Positions 12,001 through 47,025 of a DNA stretch of 64,000 bases are shown one piece after another. The notes below the pieces were generated by a model that saw only the letters and a list, made by a program, of their open reading frames with translations, searched no databases and was not told the DNA's origin. Positions within the stretch are counted from its first letter, which is position 1, and each line of letters starts with the position of its first letter. Both the position numbers and the translations under genes were made by a program. The stretch comes from Opisthocomus hoazin (Eukaryota > Chordata > Aves > Opisthocomiformes > Opisthocomidae), in the NCBI RefSeq assembly GCF_030867145.1, contig NC_134440.1, forward strand, positions 310,001-374,000. Reading direction: 5' to 3'.

Positions 12001-14579
12001 GTCCAGGAGGACAAAGAGGAGCTGTAGAGGAGCTCTGAGATGCAACTCGGATGGGAATTTGGTTCCTCGGCTTTAACCAAAAGTCACCTTTCACTTAGCA
12101 CTTAATCCACGCTCCGAAGTAGGTAAATCTCCCTAGCTTACCAAGGGCCGGAGAAGTTTCACTTCCTTTTGACTGGGCAGTCACAACAGCTGCACCACAG
12201 TGTCAGTCTTGAACGGGAGGAGAAGCAAAAGCAAACACACAGAAATTCCTCCCTTGAGATTTTCGGTGTATTTTGATCATTTGTGCAACCCCCAGAAGAA
12301 AAATTGTGAATGGAAGTGAAATTTCTGCCGATTTCTTGTAGCTCTGGCGATGCTCCAGTGGCGTAGCTAAGGTAGAGCTTCCTTGATCAGCTGTCCTGTG
12401 TGCGATGGTGCTCACCTCTCTCAGTGGATTGTCAAATGGAGCATTTTACAAATAGCACTTTAAGGGTTTATCCAATTTAAACAATGCATTTCCAAGGCTC
12501 CGGTGATCAATGTTAAGCTTTTCTGGTCTTCGCTCTGCTTCCAGTCTTAGTTTTCCTGGCGTTGGTGTTGAGGTCTCTGCTCATAGATTTACTCATTTGA
12601 TTTACTGTGTTTTACCAGAGGCCACTTCAGAGCTAACATTGTGCGAGCCGTGAGCACCATGGATATTTTTTGGCTATTTGTTACCCAAGTTCACGAATCT
12701 TTCAAAGTAGTGCTCTCTTTCATCAGACCAACAGGCTGAATGACATAAACCCACCCTTCGTAATGATGTCGGTGGGAGATGGAGGAGTGGGAGTAACAGC
12801 GAGAGCAGCAGGGAGTACCACCCTTGGATGTCTTGACCATAGTCATGGAAATTTCTTAATCTGCTCTCTTGTTCAGTGAGTTCTCACTATAAAACACCTG
12901 TAAAACAGAACTCTGTGCTGTTGTAGAGCAGTGTGCGTAAATACGATCTTATTTTGCCAATTCAACTTACCTAAATACTGCATTTTGAACCGGAATTGAA
13001 ACCGGTATTTAACGGCTGTCCTGCACGGAGGAATCGCTGTGATTTCTTTGGTAATACAAAGCCCAGACATGGTCATTAGCAGACTTCCTGCCCAGTAGTT
13101 TCTAGACAAAAATAGATCCATAAAACTTGGGGGAGAATTCAGGTCAAACAGATCCCTCGTGTAGTGGCTGTAAGTAGTACCCTCGAAAAACACGTCTTGA
13201 AACCAAAGCAGTGGACCTTAGAATTCACAGAATTTTTAAGGTCTCTTTTAAAAAATGAGAATATTGCTTGGTAGATAAGAAAATTTCTTAGGTGTTTCGG
13301 TCTGTCTTTTGGTACCTTGTCCTTTGTATCCACTGACAGCGGTTCCCTCAATGATCGTACTGAGGCTGTCTTAAATTACTTATCTTGGGTTGAACGTGAA
13401 TCCAGAGCACAGCACTTCTTGGGCAGGAGAGATGCTGAGGACGGTTTGGATGGTCTGTGTGCAGAGAGCCTCCCTTGAAGTTTTAAAAATGCAGCAAAAA
13501 ACTAGGAATTGCCAGTATTATAATATGCACAGCATGTGGTGCTGGAAAAGCTGATTGTTGTTGTGACTGAGTATTTAAGGATGCTAATTTTGCTGCTCTT
13601 GCATTAAAATAAATGAACCAACCTAGATCCCTCCTCTAATAAGAAGCATACATTAGATGGGAAGGGGGGTGGGAGAAGGGGAGAGGATCTGATTGCAATC
13701 TGCAGTGCCCTTACTTAATATTTAAATCTGTTCCCATCAAATAAAAGTTTAAATCAAGTTGTAGTCCTGTAAGTGGAAGGTTTTATTTTTGAGTCAAAAT
13801 AAACAGTGGATAAACAATTTCTAATGAGGAGTTAATATCCGTGAGGATCGATGTGCTTGGGGAGTCCGAGCCTCGAGGAAAGGCAGAGTCTTGCTCAGCG
13901 AGGTGGAGTCAGGCCGTGTGCTTCTGATGATAGCTGGTGCCTTTGAACGAAACGCCTTTGATTTCGTCCTTCTCCGGCTGCCTCGCGTGAGGGTGGCCCA
14001 ATCCCCCCGGCAGGTCAGGGCTGCCGCTGAGCCCACTGCCCGCGGAGCCGTGCAGCTCATTCCTGAAAGCTGCAGCTCCGGACCCCGGCCGCAGAGCAGC
14101 CGAAGAGCCGGCACCGCTGGCAGAGCTGGGAAGTGAGGGGCTTTCAGGCCGAATACTCTGAGTGAAGAACAGCAACACTAGTCAGAGGTATTCAGGGAAA
14201 AAAAACAGTTATTTTTATGCAGTTTTAAAAATTGCTTTATTATATTTTTTTCTAAGATCACCTTGATAGTGAACACTTCTCTAAAGTTCTTGCAAAATGT
14301 TAGTAGATCACTAGCAGCAACAGCTATTTTCCGTGTGCGCAGCTACGTTTCATAGAATCTATGTGGCACATGGAGCTTGCTGTGAAGAATCACGAACGCT
14401 TCTCTTGGTTGTACGGAGCACTCAGAGTGGTTAGGCTCCACGCTGCTTTAATAAACTGAGCCCAGCTCAGCCGCAGTAGGTTTGCTGGGTTTTTTTTAAG
14501 GTGAATTGACACAAATACTAGGGAAAGGAGGAGGGTGACTCCTGGTGCAGTGGGACTTGAAGTCCCGTTTCTGGCTAGC
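9014..14579. other. Non-coding stretch, no gene seen
   Basis: Mixed-composition sequence with no recognisable exon, RNA gene or repeat family. The only structure noted is a short AT-rich patch near 9975-10110 with several homeodomain-type TAAT cores. Confidence 0.5.
9975..10110. promoter_or_regulatory. Candidate enhancer patch rich in TAAT cores
   Basis: The patch holds the perfect 12-bp palindrome TTCTAATTAGAA (9978-9989), then TAATAGG, ATAATTAGC, CTAATCAG and a TTGCATATCCATTCATTAAG stretch. CTAATTAG is a common paired-type homeodomain site and TTGCATAT resembles an octamer half. Such clustering is typical of intronic enhancers but also arises by chance in AT-rich DNA. Nothing in the sequence proves function. 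Confidence 0.22.
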
Positions 14580-14623
14580 TGATCCACAGAGGTCCCTTCC
14601 AACCCCTAACATTCTGTGATTCA
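14580..14623 (+). mobile_element. CR1 3'-end remnant (~44 bp), + strand
   Basis: The sequence GATCCACAGAGGTCCCTTCC followed by an ATTCTGTGATTC end is the extreme 3' tail of the same CR1 class as at 29000-29034. It is heavily truncated and keeps no coding part. Confidence 0.8.
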
Positions 14624-14733
14624 TGTTTGTGGTGCTCAGGGCTCCACTTCGGTGCCTTTCTACAAACGTTTATCTGTTCATTTTAGTAAATATTTAGTCA
14701 AACCCAGGCTGAATTGCTTCCTACTGCGCTATA

Positions 14734-15560
14734 ATGACTGCGAGCAGTTGCACCATGGGCACGGCGTGTGTCTCGGCGCCCGGGCCCTCGGATGGGAATA
14801 GAAAGCAGCTTCTGCGAGGCTCGAGGTGCGGGAGGAGCTGCCGTGGGTTCTCCCGTCCAAGCTGCGAGCAGCCGCGGGGTGTCCTGGCTGTTCGCAGGGC
14901 AGCGCAGCATCCCAGGACCCCGCGTTTGGGCCGTTTCCCCGCAGCGATTCGTGAGGCTGGTATCCCCGAAATGACGCTTTTCTGCCGGTGGACCGCTGCG
15001 CCGGGCAGGGACAGCATCGGAGAACTTCCCTGCGCTGCCTGCAGACGCCCGACACCCATGGCACGGGGGCAACTTCTGTGGGCTCCCTCGGCTTCTAATT
15101 GCAAGTACTTCACTGTCCTGAGCAAGCTCGGTTATTTCTTTTCCCCCCGAATGCTTAAAGAAGGGGGGAAATAACAACAGCGGTGCCGAAGGGAGGCCGG
15201 GCTGCGGTGGCCGGCTGGCCGGAGCACATGCGGCTGAGCAGCGTGGGAGCCCGGCGAGGGAAGGGTTAAGGGCTGCCATTTTGTTATGTAACACCCTTAA
15301 TGGACATATCAGTGAATGGCACCAAAATGGCAGGGCTTAACCCTTGGTGGGCTGCAGAGCTCGGCCGGCCCCGGGGCCTGGAGCTGCCCCGCCGAGACCC
15401 CTCCTCTCGGCCCTGCTGCTGGAGGGGGCTGCAGGGCCTGCTGCTGCCTGGGTGGCATGGCATGGGAGTAATGGCTGAGAGCAAAGCGATCAGCCCACCT
15501 CTGCCTGCTGGTTGGGGCGTGCCTCGGGGAAAGGGGGGATTTTTGGTTGCCCACTTGAAT
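14734..15560. promoter_or_regulatory. CpG-rich patch, candidate alternative GATAD2A promoter
   Basis: By eye CpG is clearly denser here than in the surrounding AT-rich sequence, and the patch ends just before a C24 run. It includes the inverted repeat at 15261-15345, whose arms carry AAAATGGC-type YY1 cores. YY1 sites close to the start of transcription are common in CpG-island promoters. It lies about 6 kb before the first GATAD2A coding exon, so a transcript starting here could splice directly to that exon. No TATA box or obvious donor stands out. Promoter status is inferred. Confidence 0.27.
15261..15345. repeat. Inverted repeat, 23-bp arms, 39-bp spacer, mirrored YY1-like cores
   Basis: The left arm (15261-15283) and right arm (15323-15345) are reverse complements except for two adjacent positions in the middle. 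As RNA this gives a 10-bp and an 11-bp stem separated by a 2x2 G-G internal loop, with a 39-nt loop. Each arm begins or ends with AAGGGTTAAG-type sequence and holds CTGCCATTTTG or its complement, so the two AAAATGGC (YY1-like) cores face each other. Pairing stops sharply at both outer edges. It matches no repeat family I recognise. It could be a symmetric protein-binding element, a short foldback (MITE-like) element or a structured transcript. Confidence 0.85.
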
Positions 15561-15586
15561 TCAGGTGCGGGATGGTTCCCCTCCCG

Positions 15587-15610
15587 CCCCCCCCCCCCCC
15601 CCCCCCCCCC
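15587..15610. repeat. Poly(C) run of 24 bases
   Basis: An uninterrupted C run at the right edge of the CpG-rich patch. The exact length may be unreliable in assembly. Confidence 0.9.
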
Positions 15611-18600
15611 AACCTGCAAAATACCCAGCAGGACAGCATTCCTGTCCTACTACTCTTGCATAATTTGCTATTTAAAAAAAGAAAATCTAGTTCTTGCTTT
15701 GGCTTTCTGAAGTTTAATTTTCCAAGTACCTGTTTGACAGGGTGATGAGCTTCTCCGTGTGTGCAAGTGGAGGCACATTAGTACACGTGCATGCAGCAGC
15801 ACACAGACACACATAAACACGTATATAGAGATTTTAATTACTTTTTCCAGGACATCTTACTCCTGGCTTTGTGATCAATGAGAATATAGGGCAAAAAACC
15901 CACTTAGGGCATAACAAGAAGTTAAGCTTGGTCGGAAGAGTGATTTCTTGTTGAAAGTTTTCACACCCTGCTATAAGAGACTAATTTCTGGGCATCATGG
16001 GGAGGGGGCGTGGGTGACCCATGGTGACGGCGTGGGCCATGCTTGCGGGCGGCCTGTCTGGTATGGGTATCGGGTCTGGGCTGCCTGTGGGTGACTGCTC
16101 AGAGCCGGTGAGTTTTTGATCGACTACCTTTAGAACATACTCGCTGGGGGACACTGAATATGTCTGAACCTCCCTGTTTGCTCTTCTGGAACCTTGTCTC
16201 ATTGTCTTGTCTTCCCCTCCCCCCCTCTTTTGCTGTACAAGGTTGCAGGTCGTGCTGGGGCAGAGGGCTGCCGGTTGTTGCTTTTGGCTCCCAAGAGGAG
16301 CATGTGTCCCATGGCTGGAGGGGTTAGTGTGTGGCGCAGCGGGACCAGAGCCCGTCTGCAGGTGGTCTGTGCCGGACCCGTGTCTGCTGCCGGTGCTCGC
16401 CAGCGCTGCCGACGACTCCAGCAAAGCATTGGAATGTGATTTTAACTTCAGTCCTTTTAACTTCAAACTATCAAGCTGTGCTAAACAGTGAAAAGTGAGC
16501 AGAACTACTCTGTGGAGGAATCACTTGGAGTTTGTACGAGGAAGTTATGAATCATGAACGGGAGAGGAGGCAATAGGGATGACTCTGAATGTGATGTGGG
16601 GAAAAGTGGAAGTGTACATTACAAACAGCAAGCAACGCCTGCTTTTTTTTTTTTTCTTTTTTAATTGTGGTTTTGTCTTCATGTACCGTGTCGGTGTTCT
16701 CTGTGTGCTTGTGCATCAGACCTGTTTCGGCTGCCGCCCTGGCTGCCCGTTCATGCCCCGGTCAGGCAGCAGCCAGGTGAGCTGGGCACGGCTTCTGCAG
16801 CTGCTGGGGTTTATTCCAGGCTGGACTGTACATCTGGGAAAATCGGCACAAAGTAATTTATTTCCCAAGCCTTAAACTGGAACTTTGTGAGTTTTTTTCC
16901 TCTTCCGTAACTTTTCCCTGCAGTGGCAAAAGCAAGCAAGCAGGTGATCGCTGCAGCATCCCCAGCCCTTTGCCGGGGGACGGGCTGCGTGTCGCGCTAC
17001 CCTACGCACCCCTGCTGGGAAAGACACTGGCTGGGCTAACCCAGGTTCGTGTTGTTGGTCTTGCTGCTCCCCTCTTTTGAAGGAGGAAGGGTTTGGAAGA
17101 TGGCAAGAAGCTCTCTTGACCCTTTTTCCAATGGAAAGCACGCAAGTGGCATCGCAAGCGTACGCAATGTTGACCAGGCCAGCACAAATAGGTTGTGAAT
17201 TCAGGAGGGTTTGGGTTTTTCCAGTTTGTCGCAGTGCTCGGAGGACAGTGGAGCTGCGTGGGGGAGCTTTTGACAGGACTGCAGGGTGACCAGCGTAATG
17301 GCCTGCAGTCTGAGGCGTTGACTGCGTTTTATGTGGTATACTGAACTGCCTCTTGAATTGATCCTAGTAGTTAATCTGTTACAGCAATAGCACTTACAGC
17401 TGAGTATTTGCTGCTTGGGTCCTGGGTGCTCCTCCCTGAGCTGTGCCATTCCATGTAATAAAAAGCAGAACCTTCCATAAGACTTAAAATTTACTGTGTA
17501 ATCCTTACTTTCTCTTCCTCCTTTCAAATAAAAGGTGTAGTTGAGTTGAAGCGAAGCTGTTTGCTGTTCGTGTTGATCGGTTCCTGCAGCTGTTAATGGT
17601 GGAGAATCAGAAGTGGGGATTTCAGGAGTAGCTTCAGAAGTGACACGTTATCCTTGAAACAGCCTGGATACTTTGAAACATCCAGCTGATTTATTCTTGT
17701 CTAGTGGCATCGGTTGAAGATGCGATCTCAATAAATCCAGCAGACTGAAGGGCTGGTCACTGAGCGTTCTGGTGAGGTGCTGTTCAGCAGTGGTGGTCGA
17801 GTCTCATGAGATGACTGGCATGCCGTCCTCGGTGCTGGGCGTTAAGCAAATGGCAGGCTTTGCAGGCGGGAGGGAGTTTTCCTCCCGGGTGGGTTTGGGT
17901 TTCCCTTTCCTGCTCCCGTCGTGCGAGGAGCCCTCGCGTCCTCCCCAGGAACAAGGACACTGTCCCTGCCGGAGCCGGTCTCTTCAGGCGTGCTCTTCCT
18001 CCTCCTCTTCCAGGGCACCCGTCTGGCTTTAACCTTTTCCTACAGACCTGGAGTTCAGGCTGCTTCGGGAAGAGTTTTGCAGTCTGCTGTGTGACATGGG
18101 TCCTGCCAGGGACTCACCTAAACCGTACACCTGCTTCTCGGTGCCCTCTGACGGGTAGGAGACAGGGCCCATCAACCCAGTTGATTCCTATAAAAGTCTC
18201 TGACATTACTGGTTTTCGTCTCTTTTCCTGGAGAGGCAGAGTAGGCTTTTAAAGACAAATCCTGCTCATTATTTTATCCTTTTTGTCCTCTCCTTCTCTG
18301 TGCTACGTTAATTTTCCTTGAAGTCTCTCTGTATCTGTGTTAGCAAATTGTTTTCTGGTACTATTTCCTGAAAGGGTTAAAACTATTTTAGGGAGCTTGG
18401 TTTTAGGGTTCATCTACAATAAATAAGATTTAATTGCTCTTGTGGTAGGGGAACTGTGCAACCAGATCTCTCTGTTACGGCGTGCATAAACCTTGAGCCT
18501 GCACTGGCAATCTTCAGATTTAGCTGTAAAAATCGTACTGCAGTCTCGTCCCAAGGTCTTTCCACTAACGTAGATCTTCACAACATGCTCTTCCAGCTGT

Positions 18601-20232
18601 GCTGCAAGTGCTCCTCTCTAGCAATTGCTGTCCCCAGTTGCTGCTTTCCAGCCTACGTCGCTGCAACGAGACGCTGTGAATTTTCACCAAAAACTTGGAC
18701 CGGCTTCTGGTTTGCAGAACAGCTGTCGGAGCAGCAGCACCGTTCCTCGAAGGAGAGCGAAGGTGTTGCTGTTTGACTGTGCGAGTAGGGAAGGCACGGG
18801 GAAGCTGGGGCCGTTTCCCGGTAAAGTTTGTCGGTGTCTGAAAAGGGGGTGATGGTTACACGAAGAAATGGCTGCTGCTAGTTCGTAAAGGAATGGCAGG
18901 GTGCAAGATGTGACGTCCTCGAGAATTTGTAATAGGAGAGGGCTTTGTTGGAAAGGTACATCGTGCATTTTCATCAAGGTTGTTAGTCTGTTCCGTCTGA
19001 CCTTCGTAAGGAGCTTGTGCACAAGGGTTTGCCCCTGGAAATGCTCCGAGCGGGGTGCTCAGTGCCTGCCTCTCCCGTCACTCCCAGGTGAGCTGTCTTG
19101 GTTACCTGGAGAACAGGCGCCTGGTGAAATACTCAGGATGCATTACCTGTCTTGACGTTAGGATTTTGACTGTATTAATTTTTTTAATAAAACTTAGTGC
19201 TGATAAGATATTTGGATCGTTTCCAGCACTGGTGATGTTAATACAGGTGAGGAAGACTCCGCCGTGAGCGCGCAGAGTTCTGCCTGCCAGCTCTGCGTGT
19301 GCCGGTGCGTGAAACATCCCGCTGCAGCTCCGGATACTGCCTTCCCCCATCCTGGTCAGAACTGGGGAAGATGAAGGAGCAGAAACGCAGCGTTGTGTAA
19401 ATGTTCCTAAAGTTTGGAGCCAGAGTGCCTGAAGTGCTGCGGCGGCTCTCGGATCGGCGCAGGCTGCTGGGTCGCTGCCCCTCACCCCGGCGAGGAGGGA
19501 GAATGCGAAGATACCGAAAAATGAACCCAGATCAGGCTCCTTTTCTTTTTTTAAGGAGGTTTCCTACTGACTAAGCAGTCTTGCTTCAAGAAAGTCGCTG
19601 TGATTAATGGCACATCTCGGTACACGTAAGCTGGGCGATAGCTGGCCCGTCCTTTGTTTTAGCCCCGGATTCAGATCCGTTCGCACCGAGTTAGCAGGGA
19701 TGAGATCTGCGATTCCCGGTCAGGCGGTCGGGTCGCTGCTTCGGGGGAGAAGCAGTTGTCCTGCTGCCGGCTTGTCAGCAGAGATGCTTGAACTGAGGTG
19801 CCGTTAGGGTGAAAAGCTGTGCTTTGAGGGCTGTCTGAGGTGGAGTGGGGTTTGGAAAAGGCTGCTGTCTGTCGGCTGGGGTACGCTGAGCCACGCCGAA
19901 AATCTCCGTGCTGCTGGCTGCGTGCCGCTTGCTCGCTTTCATAAATACCAAAATTCTCTTAGCCTGTCTGTAAAACATGCCTTTCCTCCGTTACTCTAAG
20001 CGCAAGCGTGGTCACGCTGTAAATGCAGATCAGCCAGGGGGAGGCACTTTGTGTATTGACTGGGATTTTAATTCCCCGCCCGCCCCCCAACACCCCCCCT
20101 CCCCAATACATATTTCATCTAACACCACTCAGAGAAACTTGGGGTCACTTGCATGGGGCTTGCGCTATCAAAACGGCAATTTCCCGTACTGCTGTGTGAC
20201 ATTGTTGAATAACGGGGTGGTGGGGGTGAGCA

Positions 20233-20266
20233 GAGGTTAATTACGTTACATAATTATGTTAATCTC
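20233..20266. promoter_or_regulatory. AT-rich palindromic motif cluster (HNF1/PAR-bZIP-like)
   Basis: ACATAATTATGT at 20248-20259 is a perfect 12-bp palindrome. It is flanked by GAGGTTAA (20233-20240) and TTAATCTC (20259-20266), which are reverse complements with one mismatch. GTTAAT and TTACATAA match HNF1-like half sites and PAR-bZIP/NFIL3-like sites. It lies 1.2 kb before the first coding exon. Function is speculative. Confidence 0.2.
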
Positions 20267-20376
20267 TCGCTGCTAAAAACATTTCAAAGACTTTGGTCAA
20301 CGATTGTGCCTTGGCCTTACTCTTGAAATGTGTTTTAAAAGGAGGAGGAAAGAAATCTGAGATGGGAGGAATGCTT

Positions 20377-20397
20377 AAAATAAATAAATAAATAAAT
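20377..20397. repeat. (AAAT)n microsatellite
   Basis: About five AAAT units, followed by an AT-rich stretch and a short G run. Confidence 0.85.
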
Positions 20398-21507
20398 TAG
20401 TTAATTAAAAAATGGGGGGGGGGTGGGTGTATTTCTCTCTCTCCCCCCATGTCACCCCCTTGGTGCCTGGTGACCCCGCGCGCGGGGCGGGGAGCGGTGG
20501 GTGCTGTGGGAGGAGGAGGAGGAGGGATGCTCCGGGGGTGCCGGCCGGCGGCAGGGTTGGCCCCGCTGCGGGTTGCCTGCCGCCGGCTCAGACTGGTTTC
20601 TGGAAAGTGCTTTGTCTCGCAGGCTGCATCCTGGGAAGGGTCATGTGGAGCCCAGTGATGTCATGGGATCAAAGCCTGACTCAGCTCCGCGGCCGGTGGA
20701 TGGGTGTCCGCAGGTACCGAAGTGCGGGCTGAGATGTCAGAGCCCACCAGCGGCCAAACTTCCCGCACCTCCGGCAGGCGAGGGGTTAAGCCTGGCTTCC
20801 CTGAGCCCAGCGCTTGCTCTGCGCCTGGAGAAGCCTGGCTTCTTCTCCAGGAGGGGAGAAAGTCTCAACTTGACTACTGCGATGGCAGCGCCTTAGCGCC
20901 TGGCCACAGGCTGTCGAGAAGCGTGGAAGCCTCTCTCACGCAGGGTGTGGTGGTCCTTGTCCCCGTAGTCTCTGACTCCCGAAACTTGCAGTCAGGCTTA
21001 GGTCCTCCGAAAGGCACAAAGGCACGGCAGCAGTCCCAGGGAGATCCTAATCTAGAATTCTGTAATTGCCTTTATTTGCATGTGAGGCAAATACATACAT
21101 TCTTCCTGCCTGCTGGTAAAGATCCAAACTCCCTTTGTCGTGGGGGTTTGTATGCTCGCCTGTGCTCCAGTGCAGGCTGTGTTTTTTTTTTTTTCTCCTT
21201 GGTGATTGTAGTTTGTGCTTGGTGGGGTTGGTGTGTGTGTTCTTGTTTTGCTTTTGTGTTTGCTTGTTTTTGCTTAACATGAAAAGTGTAAGTACAGTGG
21301 TGCTGGGTGCTTAATAGCTTCAGACTGAGATGTATGTTGCAGATAGGGTAAGGGAGCATACCGGCAAAACTTTTATTGCTCTTTCTGAACTTCTTTTGCA
21401 GTAACCGCTGTACTTTGCCCTGTTTTGAAATTAAGGTGTTTTGTCCAACTTACTTTTTTCCAACGTACTTAACTCGTTTGTGTCTGCTCTCTCCCCAGAG
21501 CCTGACA

Positions 21508-43672
<22,165 letters not shown>

Positions 43673-44574
43673 TGCAGAGGAACGCCCGAGAGGAAGACTT
43701 TCCTGTTTCTGCCATCCTTTTTATACCACATTACAGTGGAATCTGCTTTAATCCCAGCTGGATATGCCCCAGGCTTTGTAGGATGCAAGAAGACCACTCC
43801 TCATCCCATCGAGTGCTGCTGTCCCTGCGATGAGAAAATGACACCGCGTGGGTGGGAAAGACTTGAGCGCATTTGGTTCTCAGATTCTGATGATTGACTG
43901 ATGATGAAGGCTGTCGGGGAAGGGGAAGAATTCTTTTGTTTTCCTTTCTTTTTCTTTTTTTTTTTTTTGGCTTTATGTATTACGTTTGGATTTTTTTGTC
44001 ACCAGCACAGAAGGAGGACTAAACGACTCTCTGCCTTCGGTTTCTTTATTAATAACTACCCATTCACCAGGACCACGGTGTTCGGTCGCCGTCGAGGGTG
44101 GATTGCAGTTCAAGGAGAGAGGACATTCAAGCCGATCTTGCAGATGCATTTAGTGACCCGAATTCACGTTTGCTTTTCTTCCCTGCCCCTGCTCCAGCCA
44201 GGAAGGCAGTCTACAGATTGTAATGTTTTGAAATCTTCTGGTGATGAGCTAATGATAAATAAGTGCAAACTCAAATTCCCGTTGGGTATGGGTTTTTTTT
44301 TTCTAAGGGACTGGCTGCTGCCAAAACTTGTCTGGTAGGTGGGAACCAGTGCAGGAGTCTCTCACTTTTGTTGGATTCTGTTTTGAATAGACTTTGAACT
44401 GTTGGTAGTCTAAAATCTAATTTACTGAATAGACAAACAACTTTGTTCGGTCTTTCTAATTCAGCGAAGAGCAGTTGGGCCTTTCGTATGTTCCCAGAGA
44501 CTTAAAAATGAAACTGTTTTTGATTATTTTCTTTTTGGAGGGTTTTTTTGTTGTTGTTTTGAGCAATTTTACTC

Positions 44575-44594
44575 AAAAAAAAAAAAAAAAAAAA
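44575..44594. repeat. Poly(A) run of 20 bases in the 3' UTR
   Basis: An uninterrupted A run with no AATAAA within 30 nt upstream, so it is genomic and not a poly(A) site. Confidence 0.9.
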
Positions 44595-45111
44595 GGATTT
44601 CCAGAAGCTGCACGCAATCAGAAAGGGCGAGTGGAGGGCACAGAGGAGCGGGAGGCTGCCGTCAGGTCGCAGGCTCCTTCCTCTGCCGATAGCCGCCGAG
44701 GAGCGGCCGCTCCGGTCCGTGCCGCGGTGGCCCGACGGCCGTGCCAGCGCACGCTGGGGGCAGGACTGCCGACCTCGATCCCTCTAGAGCTCCGTTCTTC
44801 CAGGCGTACCGAGCATGCTCCTCTGTCCGTCACGTCAGTGTTTCATTTTTGGTAGAGCTTTAGGTAACCCTGCTTTAAGGACAGGTTTCTACGTGGTTTT
44901 AATATGTTTCGGGGATTCCACAGGTTAAACCCAAATCCGTCAGGTCAAGGCTTTTGGTGGTTTGTTGTTTGTTTCTCTTCTCGTCATCTTCCCTCCTCCT
45001 TCCCTGTGCTTCTCCCAAATTAAAGTTGAATTCAAGCGGCAGAAACACATGCCTTACTACTTATGTTGCATATCAGTACTAGAAGTAGTGCTGATAAGAA
45101 TTATTTGCAAA

Positions 45112-45143
45112 ATTATATATATATATCTATATATCTATATATA
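45112..45143. repeat. (AT)n/TATC microsatellite
   Basis: Alternating AT interrupted by TCTATATATC units within the GATAD2A 3' UTR. Confidence 0.88.
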
Positions 45144-47025
45144 AAAGAAAAGGGGGCGGGGTTACTATTCAGTCTATGCTGAATCTATTTTCTTAGCAGT
45201 TGCTGTTAGGTCTGACTTGAAACCAAGAACTGTATCGGGTTGTCCCCCCGCAGATCTAACTCGTTCGTTTTAGCCCCTCTTCTGTTGTGTGAATATCAGT
45301 ATTTAGACACGTTGAAAACTGTTCAGTAGTGTAGAAACCCTAGGTTTGCAAAATGGTATTTGTTGCTGTATAAAGCCCTAGAATTTCAATTTGACTTTGT
45401 TTTTAATTTGTTTTACAAATGTATATCAAGAGCTACATGGGGATGAGAGGAATTGGGTTGAGTTCGTAATTTTCCTTTTCATTCCAAGGTATTTTGGATT
45501 GGGAGATGTGGAAAGAGGAATTGAGTGCATTTTATTTTTGCACTTTGAAATATTATGAAAAAGTTTCAGTTCCTTCCCTATGTGGAGTTTTTTGGGGTTT
45601 TTTCCCCTCTGCTGACAAACGCCTGCATTCTGCTGTCGTTGATGCAAATGTCTGGCCCTGCTAAACCACCTGGGAAGAGGGCAGTTGTTTAAAAAGAAAA
45701 AGCAAATATTCTCAAACTAAAATTCAGGTATGTTTTGGGGAAGCCTGGACAACTTCACAGGTTCTTTCCAGCGTCAGGGTAGCTTTTGCTTCGGCTGGCG
45801 CTGGAAAAAAGGGGAATGGGAAGAGGGGCAGAAGAATGACAGTTGCCTGTTTTAAAAGCCATGTCAAAACCCTTCTGGATACCGCCAGTTCAGTACAGCA
45901 GCTTGGTAACTGGAATTTCAGCACAGCGGATAATGGGAGCCTTAAGTTAAGCCGTAAAATAATGGAGAAGACTTATTTTAAGACGTGGAACTGAAAATAA
46001 AAACGAGTCTGCACACACTGCCTTGCAGCGTTGCTCCCTCGGCAGTGCTAGGCAGAATAAAACCCCGCAAATGCCGTCCTGCGTATTTGGGGGAGAATTC
46101 TCTCGAAGGCTTCGGAAGCAAACAGAAAATACTGTGTTGGCTGCCGGGATTCACGCCGGGTTTGACATTGTTTTTAGTCTCTGGTTCTTGGAGTGGTGCA
46201 GGTGACTCAGCGGCTGCGTTTGTCGCACACGCGTTTCTGCAGAGTTTTAGATTAACGCGTCCGGAAGAGACCCCAGTGCTGCCCGCCTGTTAAGTGCGAG
46301 GGCTGTCGTTCCTTCCTGCGTTGTCAGAGCTGCGTATTCGGTTGAGTAGTGTTGAACTGGGGTAGTTACGGTCCCACGCTAGGTTTAGATGTTGTTAAAA
46401 CACTTGCTGCAGTTTCCCCAGATCTCCTCCCCCCCATCTGCGTGTTCCCCTTCTTGCAGGGAGAAAAAAACAAAACTAAAAAACCAACAAACAAACAGAA
46501 AAGCTGAATTAAATGGAATATTCACATAATGGCGTTACGCCCTCAAGGTTAAACTGTTTGGGAATTTTGAAGGAGGGGGGTTTAGACGCACTGTTCAGAA
46601 CAAATCTTTGGTTTATTTCTACTGCTGTCATGTTTGGGATTCCTGCCTCCCTAAGGGCTATTAGTTCTGCCGCAGAGCTGTCCGAAAGCCACCTCCGCAG
46701 CCCTCTCTGGAAGGAGACCGCTTCACCCGGAGCTCCCTCGGAGCGAGAGACCCAGCGTGCTGCCCTGCCGCCTGCCCCGCGTCGGCGTCGCTCGGGTGCA
46801 GTACGCGGCGCCGGGCCCCGGCTCCCCGCCCCTCGCTGCTTCGCTGCATGAGCTGGTTGGACGCTGCTCGGATGCCGCTTGCTTCCCCCTCTCCTGGGGA
46901 GAGGGTTAGAGCAGCGTTGGTTCTCGCAAGCCATATAACCTTTCTTGGAGACGTTGCGACTACGAGATTTTATAATACAGTAATAATGAAAATGACTATT
47001 GTACTTAGATTTTAGCAACTTGTGA

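Larger units (their letters stand above)
15611..21498. other. Non-coding stretch before the first GATAD2A coding exon
   Basis: No exon was recognised on either strand. It contains an AAAT microsatellite at 20377-20397 and the AT-rich palindrome at 20248-20259. The last bases are a pyrimidine tract with a CAG acceptor at 21496-21498. Confidence 0.55.
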
